Assembly (NCBI RefSeq): GCF_947502445.1
Contig: NZ_CANMZW010000002.1
Location: 62,001-126,000 of the forward strand
Length of the DNA stretch: 64,000 nucleotides
Source: an uncultured Brevibacillus sp.
GTDB lineage: Bacteria > Bacillota > Bacilli > Brevibacillales > Brevibacillaceae
Direction of reading: 5' to 3'
In this document: piece by piece, positions 51,568 to 59,193 of the stretch
Position numbering within the stretch: the stretch's first letter is position 1
Layout: each line of letters opens with the position of its first letter
Program-made: the position numbers and the translations under genes
The notes under the pieces: generated by a model
Databases searched by the model: none
The model's input: only the letters and a program-made list of their open reading frames with translations
Told to the model about the DNA's origin: nothing

Positions 51568-53743
51568 GGCTTAGTACCTCCGTCGTTCTACGTCCCTTCA
51601 GTGTTTTCCTAACGTACTCATCGATTTTTGGATTGCTCGCTAAAATATACTGGAGTACTTTGCGCTGCAACGATACGCAAATACACGGCGTCAGAGCTGT
51701 AATGGTAGCGGTTCTCGGAATATGATCGAGCAGGGCAATCTCTCCGAAATGATCTCCATCCTCCAATATAGCTACTTGGATTGAGCCATTTTCTATTTCG
51801 GCCGTGGCTTTGGTGACTTCTACTCTGCCCCTTACCATGACATAAAACTTCTCGCCTTTTTCCCCTTCACGAATGATCGCCTCACCCGTTGAGAAAGCTT
51901 CTGTTTGAAATAGACCTGCGATATCATCCAGGACAGATTGATCCACGCCACGAAAAAAAGGAAGTCTTGAGAGTCTCTCTCCATCAATCGTAGCTTCCTT
52001 GCCGCTCTCGGAGATAGACAGACCATTTTGCTTTTCCCAAAGCTCCTGATAAAAACCGCCATTTGCAAGCATTTCATGATGACTTCCACGATCGACTAGC
52101 TTCCCTTTGTCAAAGACAAAAATTTGATCCATTTCTATAACCGATGCGAGCCTGTGTGTAACGGAAATGACTGTCCTGTTACGTGATAGCTCATAGAACG
52201 TTCGGATTAGGAAGGACTCTGCGATTGGGTCTAGGGCTGATGTCGCCTCGTCCAAAAACAAAATCAATGGATTTCGCAGAATGGCTCTGGCAATCGCAAT
52301 CCTCTGCCTTTGTCCACCTGAGAAATTACTGCCCTCATCCAGCACTTCTGACTGGTAACCATCTGGCAGGCTCGTAATATATTCATGAATCTCCGCCATT
52401 TTTGCAGCTTCCACGACCTCTTCCAATGTTGCTTCGCGACGACCCAAGTGAATATTTTCCAGGATGGTTCCCTTGAATAAGAAGTTATCCTGAAAAACGA
52501 TCCCGATTCGTTCGCGATACGTGCCTTGATCCACGTTTTGCATATTAGTACCATTGATTCGAATCTGACCCTGCTCCGGATGATAAAAGCCGATCAGCAG
52601 CTGGAGCATGGTGCTTTTTCCTGAGCCACTTGTTCCGACGAAAGCGACTTTTGAACCGAATGGAATATCCAGTGTGACTTGCTTGAGTACAGGATCGTTT
52701 TCATCATATCCAAACGTCACATTTTCTGCCGAGATTACCATTTGCTCCTCTTTGTTTTCTCCCATGGCATGAACTGAGCCTCTCTTTTCCTTTGGTTGGT
52801 CGAATACTTGCTCAAGGCGCTCCAGGCTGACAGAAGCTTCTGTAACGGCTGGTATAGTATAGGTCAGGTTAAAGACCGCATTTCCCATGGAGGTGTACAT
52901 CGTGAAAAACCCGACAAAAGCGCCAACGGTAACATGACCTTGCAGTGCCAGATACGATCCGAAAGCGACGATAGCGAAGTTGACAAGAAGCAGGCTTGCC
53001 ATCGGAAAACGTCCCAGACGTGCATCGATTACCTGTTTGTGATAATTCGCAATCGAGAAAGCTTGCAGCCTCGATTGAAATTTTTGAATCATTGATGCCT
53101 GCAAATGATAGCCTTTAATTACCTTTTGGGCTTTTATATTTTCATTGACGTCACTCATTAAGAGGCCAACCTCTTCAAAGTATTGGTTGTTTGCCTCTTG
53201 GGCTCTCCTGTTCAGAAAGTAAGGTCCGGTGAAAATGATGAATGCCCCCAGCAAAATCAAAAGCGCCATTCTCCACTCCAACGTAAACAAGACCGCTGTA
53301 CTGAACACGACCACGACAAGTGACTGAATTCCCGTTGTAAGCAGCACGGACAAGGCACTTTCGATTGCCGGTAAATCAACTGTGAAATGCGAGACCAGTT
53401 CCCCTGACCGCTTTTTTTGAAAGTATCCTACATGTATGTGCTGCAGGTGTTCGAATAAGCGTTTTCGCAAATCTGTTTGTACTTTTGTGATTAATTTGGC
53501 CAAAAATACATCACTAGCCAGCCCGGAGGAAATACAAATGACTGCGCAGATTCCAAACACAGTCAAGAAATGGTAAAAGTATTGGAAATCTCGGGGTTCA
53601 ATTGCGTTGTCGATAATGTATTTAAAGCTAAGGGGCGCCAAAGAGACAAAAGCAAGATCGAGTAAAAGAGTAAGTAAAAAGAGAGCTGACAACCTTTTAT
53701 ATGGTCTGATGTAAGTAAGCAGATTTTTAATAACGAAGATCAT
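51551..53743 (-). CDS. ABC exporter with C-terminal cyclic-nucleotide-binding domain
   Basis: A 730-residue fused exporter. Residues 1-310 are a six-helix type IV (B-family) membrane domain; there is no N-terminal C39 peptidase. The ATPase (about 340-580) has Walker A 'VGTSGSGKST', Q-loop 'VFQDNFLFKGTI', signature 'FSGGQRQRIAIARAI', Walker B 'LILFLDEATSALD' and switch 'VTHRLAS'. Residues about 600-720 form a cNMP domain with the binding cassette 'FGEIALLDHIPRTATITA' (Glu and Arg that contact the ribose and phosphate are present). Exporters with a cNMP tail are uncommon. In the operon it should export the peptide, perhaps gated by cAMP or a similar signal. Confidence 0.9.
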   Translation of the reverse strand: MIFVIKNLLTYIRPYKRLSALFLLTLLLDLAFVSLAPLSFKYIIDNAIEPRDFQYFYHFLTVFGICAVICISSGLASDVFLAKLITKVQTDLRKRLFEHLQHIHVGYFQKKRSGELVSHFTVDLPAIESALSVLLTTGIQSLVVVVFSTAVLFTLEWRMALLILLGAFIIFTGPYFLNRRAQEANNQYFEEVGLLMSDVNENIKAQKVIKGYHLQASMIQKFQSRLQAFSIANYHKQVIDARLGRFPMASLLLVNFAIVAFGSYLALQGHVTVGAFVGFFTMYTSMGNAVFNLTYTIPAVTEASVSLERLEQVFDQPKEKRGSVHAMGENKEEQMVISAENVTFGYDENDPVLKQVTLDIPFGSKVAFVGTSGSGKSTMLQLLIGFYHPEQGQIRINGTNMQNVDQGTYRERIGIVFQDNFLFKGTILENIHLGRREATLEEVVEAAKMAEIHEYITSLPDGYQSEVLDEGSNFSGGQRQRIAIARAILRNPLILFLDEATSALDPIAESFLIRTFYELSRNRTVISVTHRLASVIEMDQIFVFDKGKLVDRGSHHEMLANGGFYQELWEKQNGLSISESGKEATIDGERLSRLPFFRGVDQSVLDDIAGLFQTEAFSTGEAIIREGEKGEKFYVMVRGRVEVTKATAEIENGSIQVAILEDGDHFGEIALLDHIPRTATITALTPCICVSLQRKVLQYILASNPKIDEYVRKTLKGRRTTEVLSHAGDI

Positions 53744-53775
53744 CTAGTAGTCTCCTTCGAGCTAGCAATAAACCT

Positions 53776-54288
53776 TTATTGACGAATTCGCTGTACGTAC
53801 GTGAGTAGATCGGATGGCGAGCAGCGATATTCGTCCAGCATCCCATGCTCGGTGTGGGCGGATGCTGTTTTTGTAGCTATTTTTACAAAAAGCTTTTGTA
53901 AGTAAGCATCAGCAGGAGCCCAGAAACGCAATTCTTTTACTTCCCTGTCCAACTGTTCGAGGTATTCTGTGAAAAAGTGAAGCGCTCGAGTGAAAAGAAG
54001 GGTTCGCCTATATTGGTCTGCGAAAAAAATGACTTGGATTTGTACAATATCAGTATCTTCATACCCCTTTTCTCCCGTTCCATAGATGCAGCCAAATGCT
54101 CCGACTACTTCATCATCGTCATTGAAGCAGAGAAAGGATTCATGGGTCATCAAAATAGGACTGACAATATAACTAAGTGCCACAGGGAAAGCATATGGCA
54201 GCTGCAACTGCTCGTAATTCTCCAACAGAAATTCAACGTATTTCTGCTGATAAAACTCTGAAGCACAAATCGAAAAATAATAGCTCAT
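53776..54288 (-). CDS. GNAT-like protein 1 of the peptide/ABC operon
   Basis: A 170-residue acidic protein. 'SFLCFNDDDEVVGAFGCIYG', 'TDIVQIQVIFFADQYRRTLL' and 'EVKELRFWAPADAYLQKLFV' follow the GNAT strand-helix order but lack the canonical acyl-CoA pyrophosphate loop; 'QYRRTLLF' stands there, as 'EYRSTRLF' does in GNAT-like protein 2. It begins seven bases after a 45-codon ORF and lies 32 bases before the ABC exporter gene. A transferase acting on the small peptide is the simplest reading, but a binding or chaperone role is not excluded. Confidence 0.6.
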   Translation of the reverse strand: MSYYFSICASEFYQQKYVEFLLENYEQLQLPYAFPVALSYIVSPILMTHESFLCFNDDDEVVGAFGCIYGTGEKGYEDTDIVQIQVIFFADQYRRTLLFTRALHFFTEYLEQLDREVKELRFWAPADAYLQKLFVKIATKTASAHTEHGMLDEYRCSPSDLLTYVQRIRQ

Positions 54289-54295
54289 GTCATTT

Positions 54296-54433
54296 CTACT
54301 CCCTCAGTCTTTCACTAACCAAAGCGTTAACGGTCATATCTCCCTGACATGTTATTACCCGTTTTGTCAGTAGTTCGAAACACACAGCAGGACTTAGGTA
54401 CCAGAATCCACATTCTTCTTCTCCTTTTCTCAT
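54296..54433 (-). CDS. 45-residue ORF at the head of the operon
   Basis: ATG 54433 has GGAAGG seven bases upstream and follows the predicted transcript start by about 14 bases. The product reads 'MRKGEEECGFWYLSPAVCFE', 'LLTKRVITCQGDMTVNALVS', 'ERLRE', with three cysteines (8, 18, 29) and no signal peptide. The second half ('GDMTVNALVSERL') has a faint look of the helical end of PqqD-like peptide-recognition domains, but it is too short to assign. It could be a recognition or immunity peptide, a second precursor, or a regulatory leader peptide. Confidence 0.5.
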   Translation of the reverse strand: MRKGEEECGFWYLSPAVCFELLTKRVITCQGDMTVNALVSERLRE

Positions 54434-54453
54434 CCTGTATCCTTCCTGCTAAC

Positions 54454-54496
54454 AGTATAAAGGCAAACGTTTTTCGTTTATGTGATCCATGTTACA
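54454..54496 (-). promoter_or_regulatory. CRP/Fnr-type activated promoter of the peptide/ABC operon
   Basis: A 16-bp CRP/Fnr box, TGTGATCCATGTTACA (54481-54496), matches TGTGA-N6-TCACA at nine of ten positions. A -10 element TATACT lies at 54454-54459 on the minus strand. With the start seven bases beyond it (about 54447), the box is centred at -41.5, the standard place for class II activation. There is no good -35, as expected for an activator-dependent promoter. The box is just past the terminator of the YheC/D gene. Confidence 0.7.
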
Positions 54497-54511
54497 CTTT
54501 TCAATTTTTTT

Positions 54512-54556
54512 GTAAAAAAAGAAATGGATAGAGCTCAGATGTCTCTGATCACTCTA
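54512..54556 (-). terminator. Terminator after the YheC/D-like gene
   Basis: A stem with small bulges (TAGAG..TCAGA / TCTGA..CTCTA) followed on the minus strand by CATTTCTTTTTTTAC. It insulates the downstream operon. Confidence 0.65.
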
Positions 54557-54567
54557 CCCATAAGTCA

Positions 54568-55686
54568 TTAGCGATTGGCTGCTTTCGCGGAGAGTCTGGT
54601 CTCACGGCCGTCCTGCCCTTTCGTTTTCGCCAGGTACATCGCATATTCAAGTGGTCTGGAAATGGCTTGCTTATACTGCTGCACTGCTCCCATCTCTCGG
54701 AATATTTCCCGTGCCGGCTTCGGATTGACTTCGATTAGCCAGGATCTTCCATTGACATCAATCCCGATATCCAACCCGAATTCCACCATTCTCCCAAAAT
54801 GGTTCTCCAGCGTCTCCGCTGTCTGAAAGGCAAGCTGTTCACAATCCTCCACAATTTGAGCAGACCGCTCCGCTCCAAATCGCGGCTGCAGGAAGGTGGT
54901 CACAGGAATGGCTTTGCCACCGCCATGCAGGTTGGATGTTGCGCTACGCTCACCACCTACACGAATCCCATGACCCGTAATTCGCCAGTCGCCTTGGCCA
55001 TCCTTTTGGATCAAAAGGCGCATGTCTACTGCACGAGCGGGGACGAGCTGAAGTCTCAACCCTTGCTGAACGATGTACTTCTCGCTTCTCGTCCAGCGAT
55101 CGACCCAGCGTTGAACAGATGATACTTGTTTCAGCACTGTTGCGACCTTTGCCCGTTGTTTGTCCCTGCCTAACAAGCGATACCCCTCAGACGTCTTCTC
55201 AATGCTGAGGATGTTTCGCCCGCCAGTTCCATTCAAAGGCTTTACATAGAGGAGTGAATGCCGTCCAAGCATTTTGACCAGATTGGTTCGATTGTACAGC
55301 CAGGTTTCCGGTAGCCACCGATGCATACGGATATCACGATGAAGAACCTCATGGACCCGCCATTTGTTAGCCAAACGGTTATTTGCATACAAAAAATGGC
55401 TCGTACGGCGAAAAGCTACATAATCTTTGAAAGCTTGTGTGGGAGTGTACCGATAGCGATCAAAAACCGCATCGGGCCGATCAAAAATACGTCCCTGAAA
55501 CCTTCCGCCAGCATCCAGCACATAACCCCTGACCTGCTTGCCGGATGCTAGCACATCTTTTGGGGAAAACAGGAAAACTGTACTGCCCAGCTCTTGTCCT
55601 GCCCGGAGTAGACGCCGAAAGTAAGCTGGCTCTGCAAATTTTTTGCCTTCTCGCCAGGTCAGGATTCCGATGATGGGTCGTTTCAT
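54568..55686 (-). CDS. YheC/YheD family ATP-grasp protein
   Basis: A 372-residue protein of the endospore coat-associated YheC/YheD family, which is ATP-grasp-like. It opens 'RPIIGILTWREGKKFAEPAY', with 'LYVKPLNGTGGRNILSIEKT' (ATP phosphate and metal region) and 'VEFGLDIGIDVNGRSWLIEV' then 'NPKPAREIF' (Mg-binding Glu and Asn). The substrates are not known. It is probably made during sporulation. First gene of a short minus-strand unit with its own terminator. Confidence 0.85.
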   Translation of the reverse strand: MKRPIIGILTWREGKKFAEPAYFRRLLRAGQELGSTVFLFSPKDVLASGKQVRGYVLDAGGRFQGRIFDRPDAVFDRYRYTPTQAFKDYVAFRRTSHFLYANNRLANKWRVHEVLHRDIRMHRWLPETWLYNRTNLVKMLGRHSLLYVKPLNGTGGRNILSIEKTSEGYRLLGRDKQRAKVATVLKQVSSVQRWVDRWTRSEKYIVQQGLRLQLVPARAVDMRLLIQKDGQGDWRITGHGIRVGGERSATSNLHGGGKAIPVTTFLQPRFGAERSAQIVEDCEQLAFQTAETLENHFGRMVEFGLDIGIDVNGRSWLIEVNPKPAREIFREMGAVQQYKQAISRPLEYAMYLAKTKGQDGRETRLSAKAANR

Positions 55687-55750
55687 GATATTGCACCCTC
55701 TCTCGTTTCCTCTCTGGCAGTTTATTCAGCTACTAACCAGTTGGCGCTTC

Positions 55751-56656
55751 CTACAGCTTCTTTTCCAGAGCTAACAGGTCGTCTGGCAGGGGGGCTTGCA
55801 CTTCTACGAGCTCCTGGCTAAACGGATGCTCAAAGCGCAGAATAGCCCCGTGCAAAGCTTGCCTTCGGATAAGATCTCGTTTGCCTCCGTACAGATCATC
55901 GCCCAAGAGCGGGTGTCCGATGTAGCTCAGATGAACCCGAATTTGATGGGTACGACCTGTTTCCAGCCGACATTCTAGCTGGGTCGCCGTTTTGTACCAC
56001 TTGCGAACCTGATAATGCGTGACTGCCTGGTCGCCATTTGGCGTAACCCTCCTTCTGGACGGATGATTACGGTCCTTTCCAATCGGCTCGTTTATTTTTC
56101 CGCTATCTTTTGAAACCTTACCATGAGCGAAAGCCCAATATGTACGCTTGATTTTTCTTTCACGTAAAAGCTCATCCAGAAGAGCGGACGCCCACGCATG
56201 CTTGGCATAAAGAACAACGCCTGATGTGTCCTGGTCAAGGCGGTGAACGTGTCGAACTTTTGCTTGCAAGCCCGTCCGAAAAAAATGACCTGCAACCAAA
56301 TGATCCAGTGTGACATGATGATGCGGTTCAGTGGGATGCAAAAGCAGCCCAGCCGGCTTGTTTACGATAAGCAAGTGATCATCTTCAAAAAGAATGTCTG
56401 GCGCCTCGCTCGCCGGATCTAGTCCCAGCGGTTCTGGTGGGCATAGACGCAAGCGAACTTCCTGACCCTCTGCTCCTGTTGCATGTTGGGCAACTGGCTC
56501 CCCATCAAGCAGAACCTCTTTGTATTGAAATAAAAGATGGACCTGTTTACGAGGTAGCTTCCACTTCTCCCGCAACAGGTTCCCAATTGGAATTGCCACA
56601 TCCTCAGCACGTAAATGAGTGATGAGCCATTCCCCTTCTTTTTTCATGTCTTGCAT
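55751..56656 (-). CDS. RluA family pseudouridine synthase
   Basis: A 301-residue RNA-modifying enzyme. The catalytic motif 'HRLDQDTSGVVLYAK' (Asp near residue 144) and 'ECRLETGRTHQIRVHLSYIG' are typical of the RluA/RluD/YlyB group; an S4-like N-terminal part (about 20-70) should bind RNA. It converts selected uridines in rRNA or tRNA. The start ATG 56656 is preceded by GGGAGATAC. It follows the thioredoxin-like gene by 33 bases and is probably co-transcribed with it. Confidence 0.88.
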   Translation of the reverse strand: MQDMKKEGEWLITHLRAEDVAIPIGNLLREKWKLPRKQVHLLFQYKEVLLDGEPVAQHATGAEGQEVRLRLCPPEPLGLDPASEAPDILFEDDHLLIVNKPAGLLLHPTEPHHHVTLDHLVAGHFFRTGLQAKVRHVHRLDQDTSGVVLYAKHAWASALLDELLRERKIKRTYWAFAHGKVSKDSGKINEPIGKDRNHPSRRRVTPNGDQAVTHYQVRKWYKTATQLECRLETGRTHQIRVHLSYIGHPLLGDDLYGGKRDLIRRQALHGAILRFEHPFSQELVEVQAPLPDDLLALEKKL

Positions 56657-56689
56657 GGGCTTGTATCTCCCTGTCTTGTGATCTCTTTC

Positions 56690-57037
56690 TTATGCCTGTT
56701 CCAAGCCTTTGCTCACTTGAATGACTCGATCGAGAAAATGTTCGATTTCTTCGCGGCTTTTGCCCAGCTTGCTAACTAAACGAATCAATTCCTTCCCTTC
56801 TTGAAAAGCGATGAAGCTGGGAATGCCGAATACATCCAGCTTTTGAGACAAGTCAGGAAGCGTGTCACGATTTACTTCTATCATGTCCAGATCGCCCTTA
56901 TATTTTTCCTCCACTGCCGGCATGAATGGATCGATGCGATGGCAATCTGGGCACCAATCGGTGAAAAATTTGACAATCACAGGTTTCGTGTTGGAAATCA
57001 CTTGCTCAAAGTCTGCTTCGGTTTTAATTTCTCTCAT
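56690..57037 (-). CDS. Thioredoxin family protein (YtpP type)
   Basis: A 115-residue cytosolic thioredoxin-like protein. The redox motif is Cys29-Pro-Asp-Cys32 in '[14 protein letters not shown]', with Asp in place of the usual Gly, and the cis-Pro is in 'FGIPSFIAF'. The CPDC site is seen in YtpP-like and bacillithiol-linked thioredoxins. ATG 57037 lies ten bases after GGGAGG. First gene of the unit with the pseudouridine synthase. Confidence 0.85.
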   Translation of the reverse strand: MREIKTEADFEQVISNTKPVIVKFFTDWCPDCHRIDPFMPAVEEKYKGDLDMIEVNRDTLPDLSQKLDVFGIPSFIAFQEGKELIRLVSKLGKSREEIEHFLDRVIQVSKGLEQA

Positions 57038-57212
57038 GGTCGATCTGCCTCCCAGAATGATTTTGCAATAGTGTATCATAGCTTGCGCTTTTTTGTGTAT
57101 CCAGAAATGTAATGCCTAATTTTTGGGTGTGAAACAATTGCCATTACTAACAATTCGACTATCGGAAATGATATGGCTTGTAAGGACAAGAACTCAAAAG
57201 GATGGTGTGAAG

Positions 57213-57437
57213 ATGAAAAAGTTTGCTGCTTTTGTAATGGTCCTCTGCTTGCTGGGTACCGCTCTCCCTGTTTCTGCTGCTACTCACGATGATCACACGA
57301 AAAAGCATCACAAGGTTCACACAAAATCTCACCACATGAAAACAAAAGCGCACAAAATGCACACGAAAGCTCTGCACAAAGCGCATATCAAGGCAATGCC
57401 GAAAACAGGCATGGGCGGCGCTAGCGAAATGGAATAA
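57213..57437 (+). CDS. Small secreted His/Lys-rich protein with MPKTG motif, probable sortase substrate
   Basis: A 74-residue protein starting at ATG 57213 (GGTGTGAAG upstream). The signal peptide ends near 'PVSAATHDD' (residue 23). The mature part is almost all His, Lys, Thr and Ala ('HHKVHTKSHHMKTKAHKMHT', 'KALHKAHIKA'). It ends 'MPKTGMGGASEME'. MPKTG is close to LPxTG, but the hydrophobic anchor and basic tail of a normal sorting signal are missing; only eight residues follow the motif. The class F sortase gene starts 48 bases downstream. It may bind metal or nucleic acid through His and Lys. Confidence 0.75.
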   Translation: MKKFAAFVMVLCLLGTALPVSAATHDDHTKKHHKVHTKSHHMKTKAHKMHTKALHKAHIKAMPKTGMGGASEME

Positions 57438-57484
57438 GGGGGGTCTCCCCCCTTTTACTTCGTTTGTTCAAGGAGACTCAACAC

Positions 57485-58159
57485 ATGAAGAACACCTTGT
57501 TAAAATTACTCCTGGTTGGTATCGTGCTGACTGGATGTAGTCAGGTTACCCAGCCCCCTCCTGAGCCAGTGCCAGAGCAACAAGTCATGCAGACGCAAGA
57601 AATCGAGCAGGAGCAACAGGTAGTTGTCTACGGACCCGCCGTACCGCCTAAGAAAAAAATGGTTCCGGCTCCCCCTCTTACAGATGGCCTTAATCCTAAG
57701 CACATCGAAATTCCCTCCATTGATCTTCATGCTGTTGTGGAGCCCGTTGGCGTTTTGGCCAATGGCCAGATGGATGTGCCGAAATCATTTGACCATGTAG
57801 GAATCTTGTCGCCATGGACGAAACCAGGCATGAAAGGAAACGCTGTAATGGCAGGGCATTTTGATCACTATACCGGACCTGCCATCTTCTATAACTTGCG
57901 AAAGCTACAAGCCGGAGATCACATCAAAATTCTTGAGGAAACCGGTAAGCATCTAACCTTTGAGGTAAAAAAGGTTGTCAGCTATAAAAATGACGAAGCT
58001 CCTATTGAAGAAATTTTTGGTACGTCCGATAAAGCTCACCTCAATTTGATTACGTGCGCGGGTAAGTTCAACAAGAAAAAACAGGAGCATGCCCGTCGAC
58101 TTGTCGTGTTTTCAGAGCTTGTGCAGGAAGAATATGTGGAAATGAAAGAAGCCCAGTGA
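57485..58159 (+). CDS. Class F sortase with lipoprotein signal
   Basis: A 224-residue transpeptidase. A lipobox 'VLTGC' near residue 18 makes it a probable lipoprotein, which is unusual for a sortase. The catalytic set is complete: His in 'MAGHFDHYTGPAIFYNL', Cys in 'NLITCAGKFN', Arg in 'HARRLVVFSEL'. The Pro- and Gln-rich linker (about 20-75) places the domain away from the membrane. ATG 57485 follows AAGGAGAC. The neighbour with MPKTG is the obvious substrate candidate. Confidence 0.9.
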   Translation: MKNTLLKLLLVGIVLTGCSQVTQPPPEPVPEQQVMQTQEIEQEQQVVVYGPAVPPKKKMVPAPPLTDGLNPKHIEIPSIDLHAVVEPVGVLANGQMDVPKSFDHVGILSPWTKPGMKGNAVMAGHFDHYTGPAIFYNLRKLQAGDHIKILEETGKHLTFEVKKVVSYKNDEAPIEEIFGTSDKAHLNLITCAGKFNKKKQEHARRLVVFSELVQEEYVEMKEAQ

Positions 58160-58186
58160 TCGCAACAAGCGCGATATATTGGGCTT
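58149..58186. terminator. Bidirectional terminator after the sortase gene
   Basis: A stem (AAGCCCA / TGGGCTT, inner GATCGC / GCGATA) overlapping the sortase stop codon and followed by TTTC. It also ends the convergent LysR gene. Confidence 0.75.
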
Positions 58187-58189
58187 TTT

Positions 58190-59077
58190 CTATATTTTCC
58201 CACCCTGCTCAATTAAGCATTGGACAAACGTTTCTGCCGGGCGTGAAAGCGGTCTGTCCTTTCGATAAGCAACTACTAGCGTGCGCGATGGCTTGGAGCT
58301 GATTCTGACATAAACGGGCGGCTCGACAGTACCAGGGGCCATGGTTATCATCTTCGGCGCAAAAGACAGTCCCATCCCAGCTGCAACCAGGGATTGAGCC
58401 GTTTGGATATTGCTGCTCTCAAACACAATTCGAGGACGAAAACCAGCCTGCTCACAGAGTCGCAAAGAAATTGTGCGAAAGCCCTGTCCTTCTTTTAGCA
58501 AAATAAAGGGCTGATCTGCAACCTCTGTCAAATCCACCTCATCCCTGTCAGCTAATGGATGGTGAGGAGGTACCGCTAAAAAGATTTCTTCTTTGATCGC
58601 TGGAACTATCTCCAGTGAAGGATCACTGATTGGCATCGTCAGCAAGCTAACATCAATTTTTCCTCTTACAAGCAATTGTTCTAAATGGCTAGAAGTGTCT
58701 TCCATCAATTGGAGCTCAACACCCGGAAACTGCTTTGTGAATGTTGTCAGCACTCTCGGAAGCACATACGCTCCAGTAATGGGGAGACTTCCAACCAATA
58801 ATTTTCCGCTCTCTCCTACAGCATATGAGCGCATCTCTCGCTCCAGGCCTTCTGACATATCGACGAGAGTCTGTGCGACCTGCACAAAGCGTTGACCAGC
58901 ATCCGTCAGCTCCACATGCTGCGGCAAACGGTGAAACAGGCTCACGCCGAGAATTTTTTCTAGCTTGGCAATCTGTTGGGACAGCGAGGGCTGCGCCAAA
59001 TGCAACCGGTTGGCTGCCCGGGAAAAACTGCGTTCTTCCGCAACTGCCAGCACATAACGAACTTGTCGTAACTCCAT
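58190..59077 (-). CDS. LysR family transcriptional regulator
   Basis: A 295-residue LysR-type regulator. The N-terminal winged helix 'RQVRYVLAVAEERSFSRAAN', 'RLHLAQPSLSQQIAKLEKIL' is complete; the effector domain covers about 90-290. ATG 59077 follows GGGAGG. It is divergent from leuCD with 116 bases between. A TATAAT (59118-59123 on the minus strand) is its probable -10. It may control leuCD, or act on an unlinked target; a CynR-like effector domain gives no clear ligand. Confidence 0.88.
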   Translation of the reverse strand: MELRQVRYVLAVAEERSFSRAANRLHLAQPSLSQQIAKLEKILGVSLFHRLPQHVELTDAGQRFVQVAQTLVDMSEGLEREMRSYAVGESGKLLVGSLPITGAYVLPRVLTTFTKQFPGVELQLMEDTSSHLEQLLVRGKIDVSLLTMPISDPSLEIVPAIKEEIFLAVPPHHPLADRDEVDLTEVADQPFILLKEGQGFRTISLRLCEQAGFRPRIVFESSNIQTAQSLVAAGMGLSFAPKMITMAPGTVEPPVYVRISSKPSRTLVVAYRKDRPLSRPAETFVQCLIEQGGKI

Positions 59078-59193
59078 AAAAACCTCCCGATAGGCAAAAA
59101 CTATCCTTCTCATAATTATTATATCTTTGAACTATTTTCTTTGCCATGTTACAACGGTTGTAAGAGTTTTCGCACGAAGGAGGAGGAATCACT

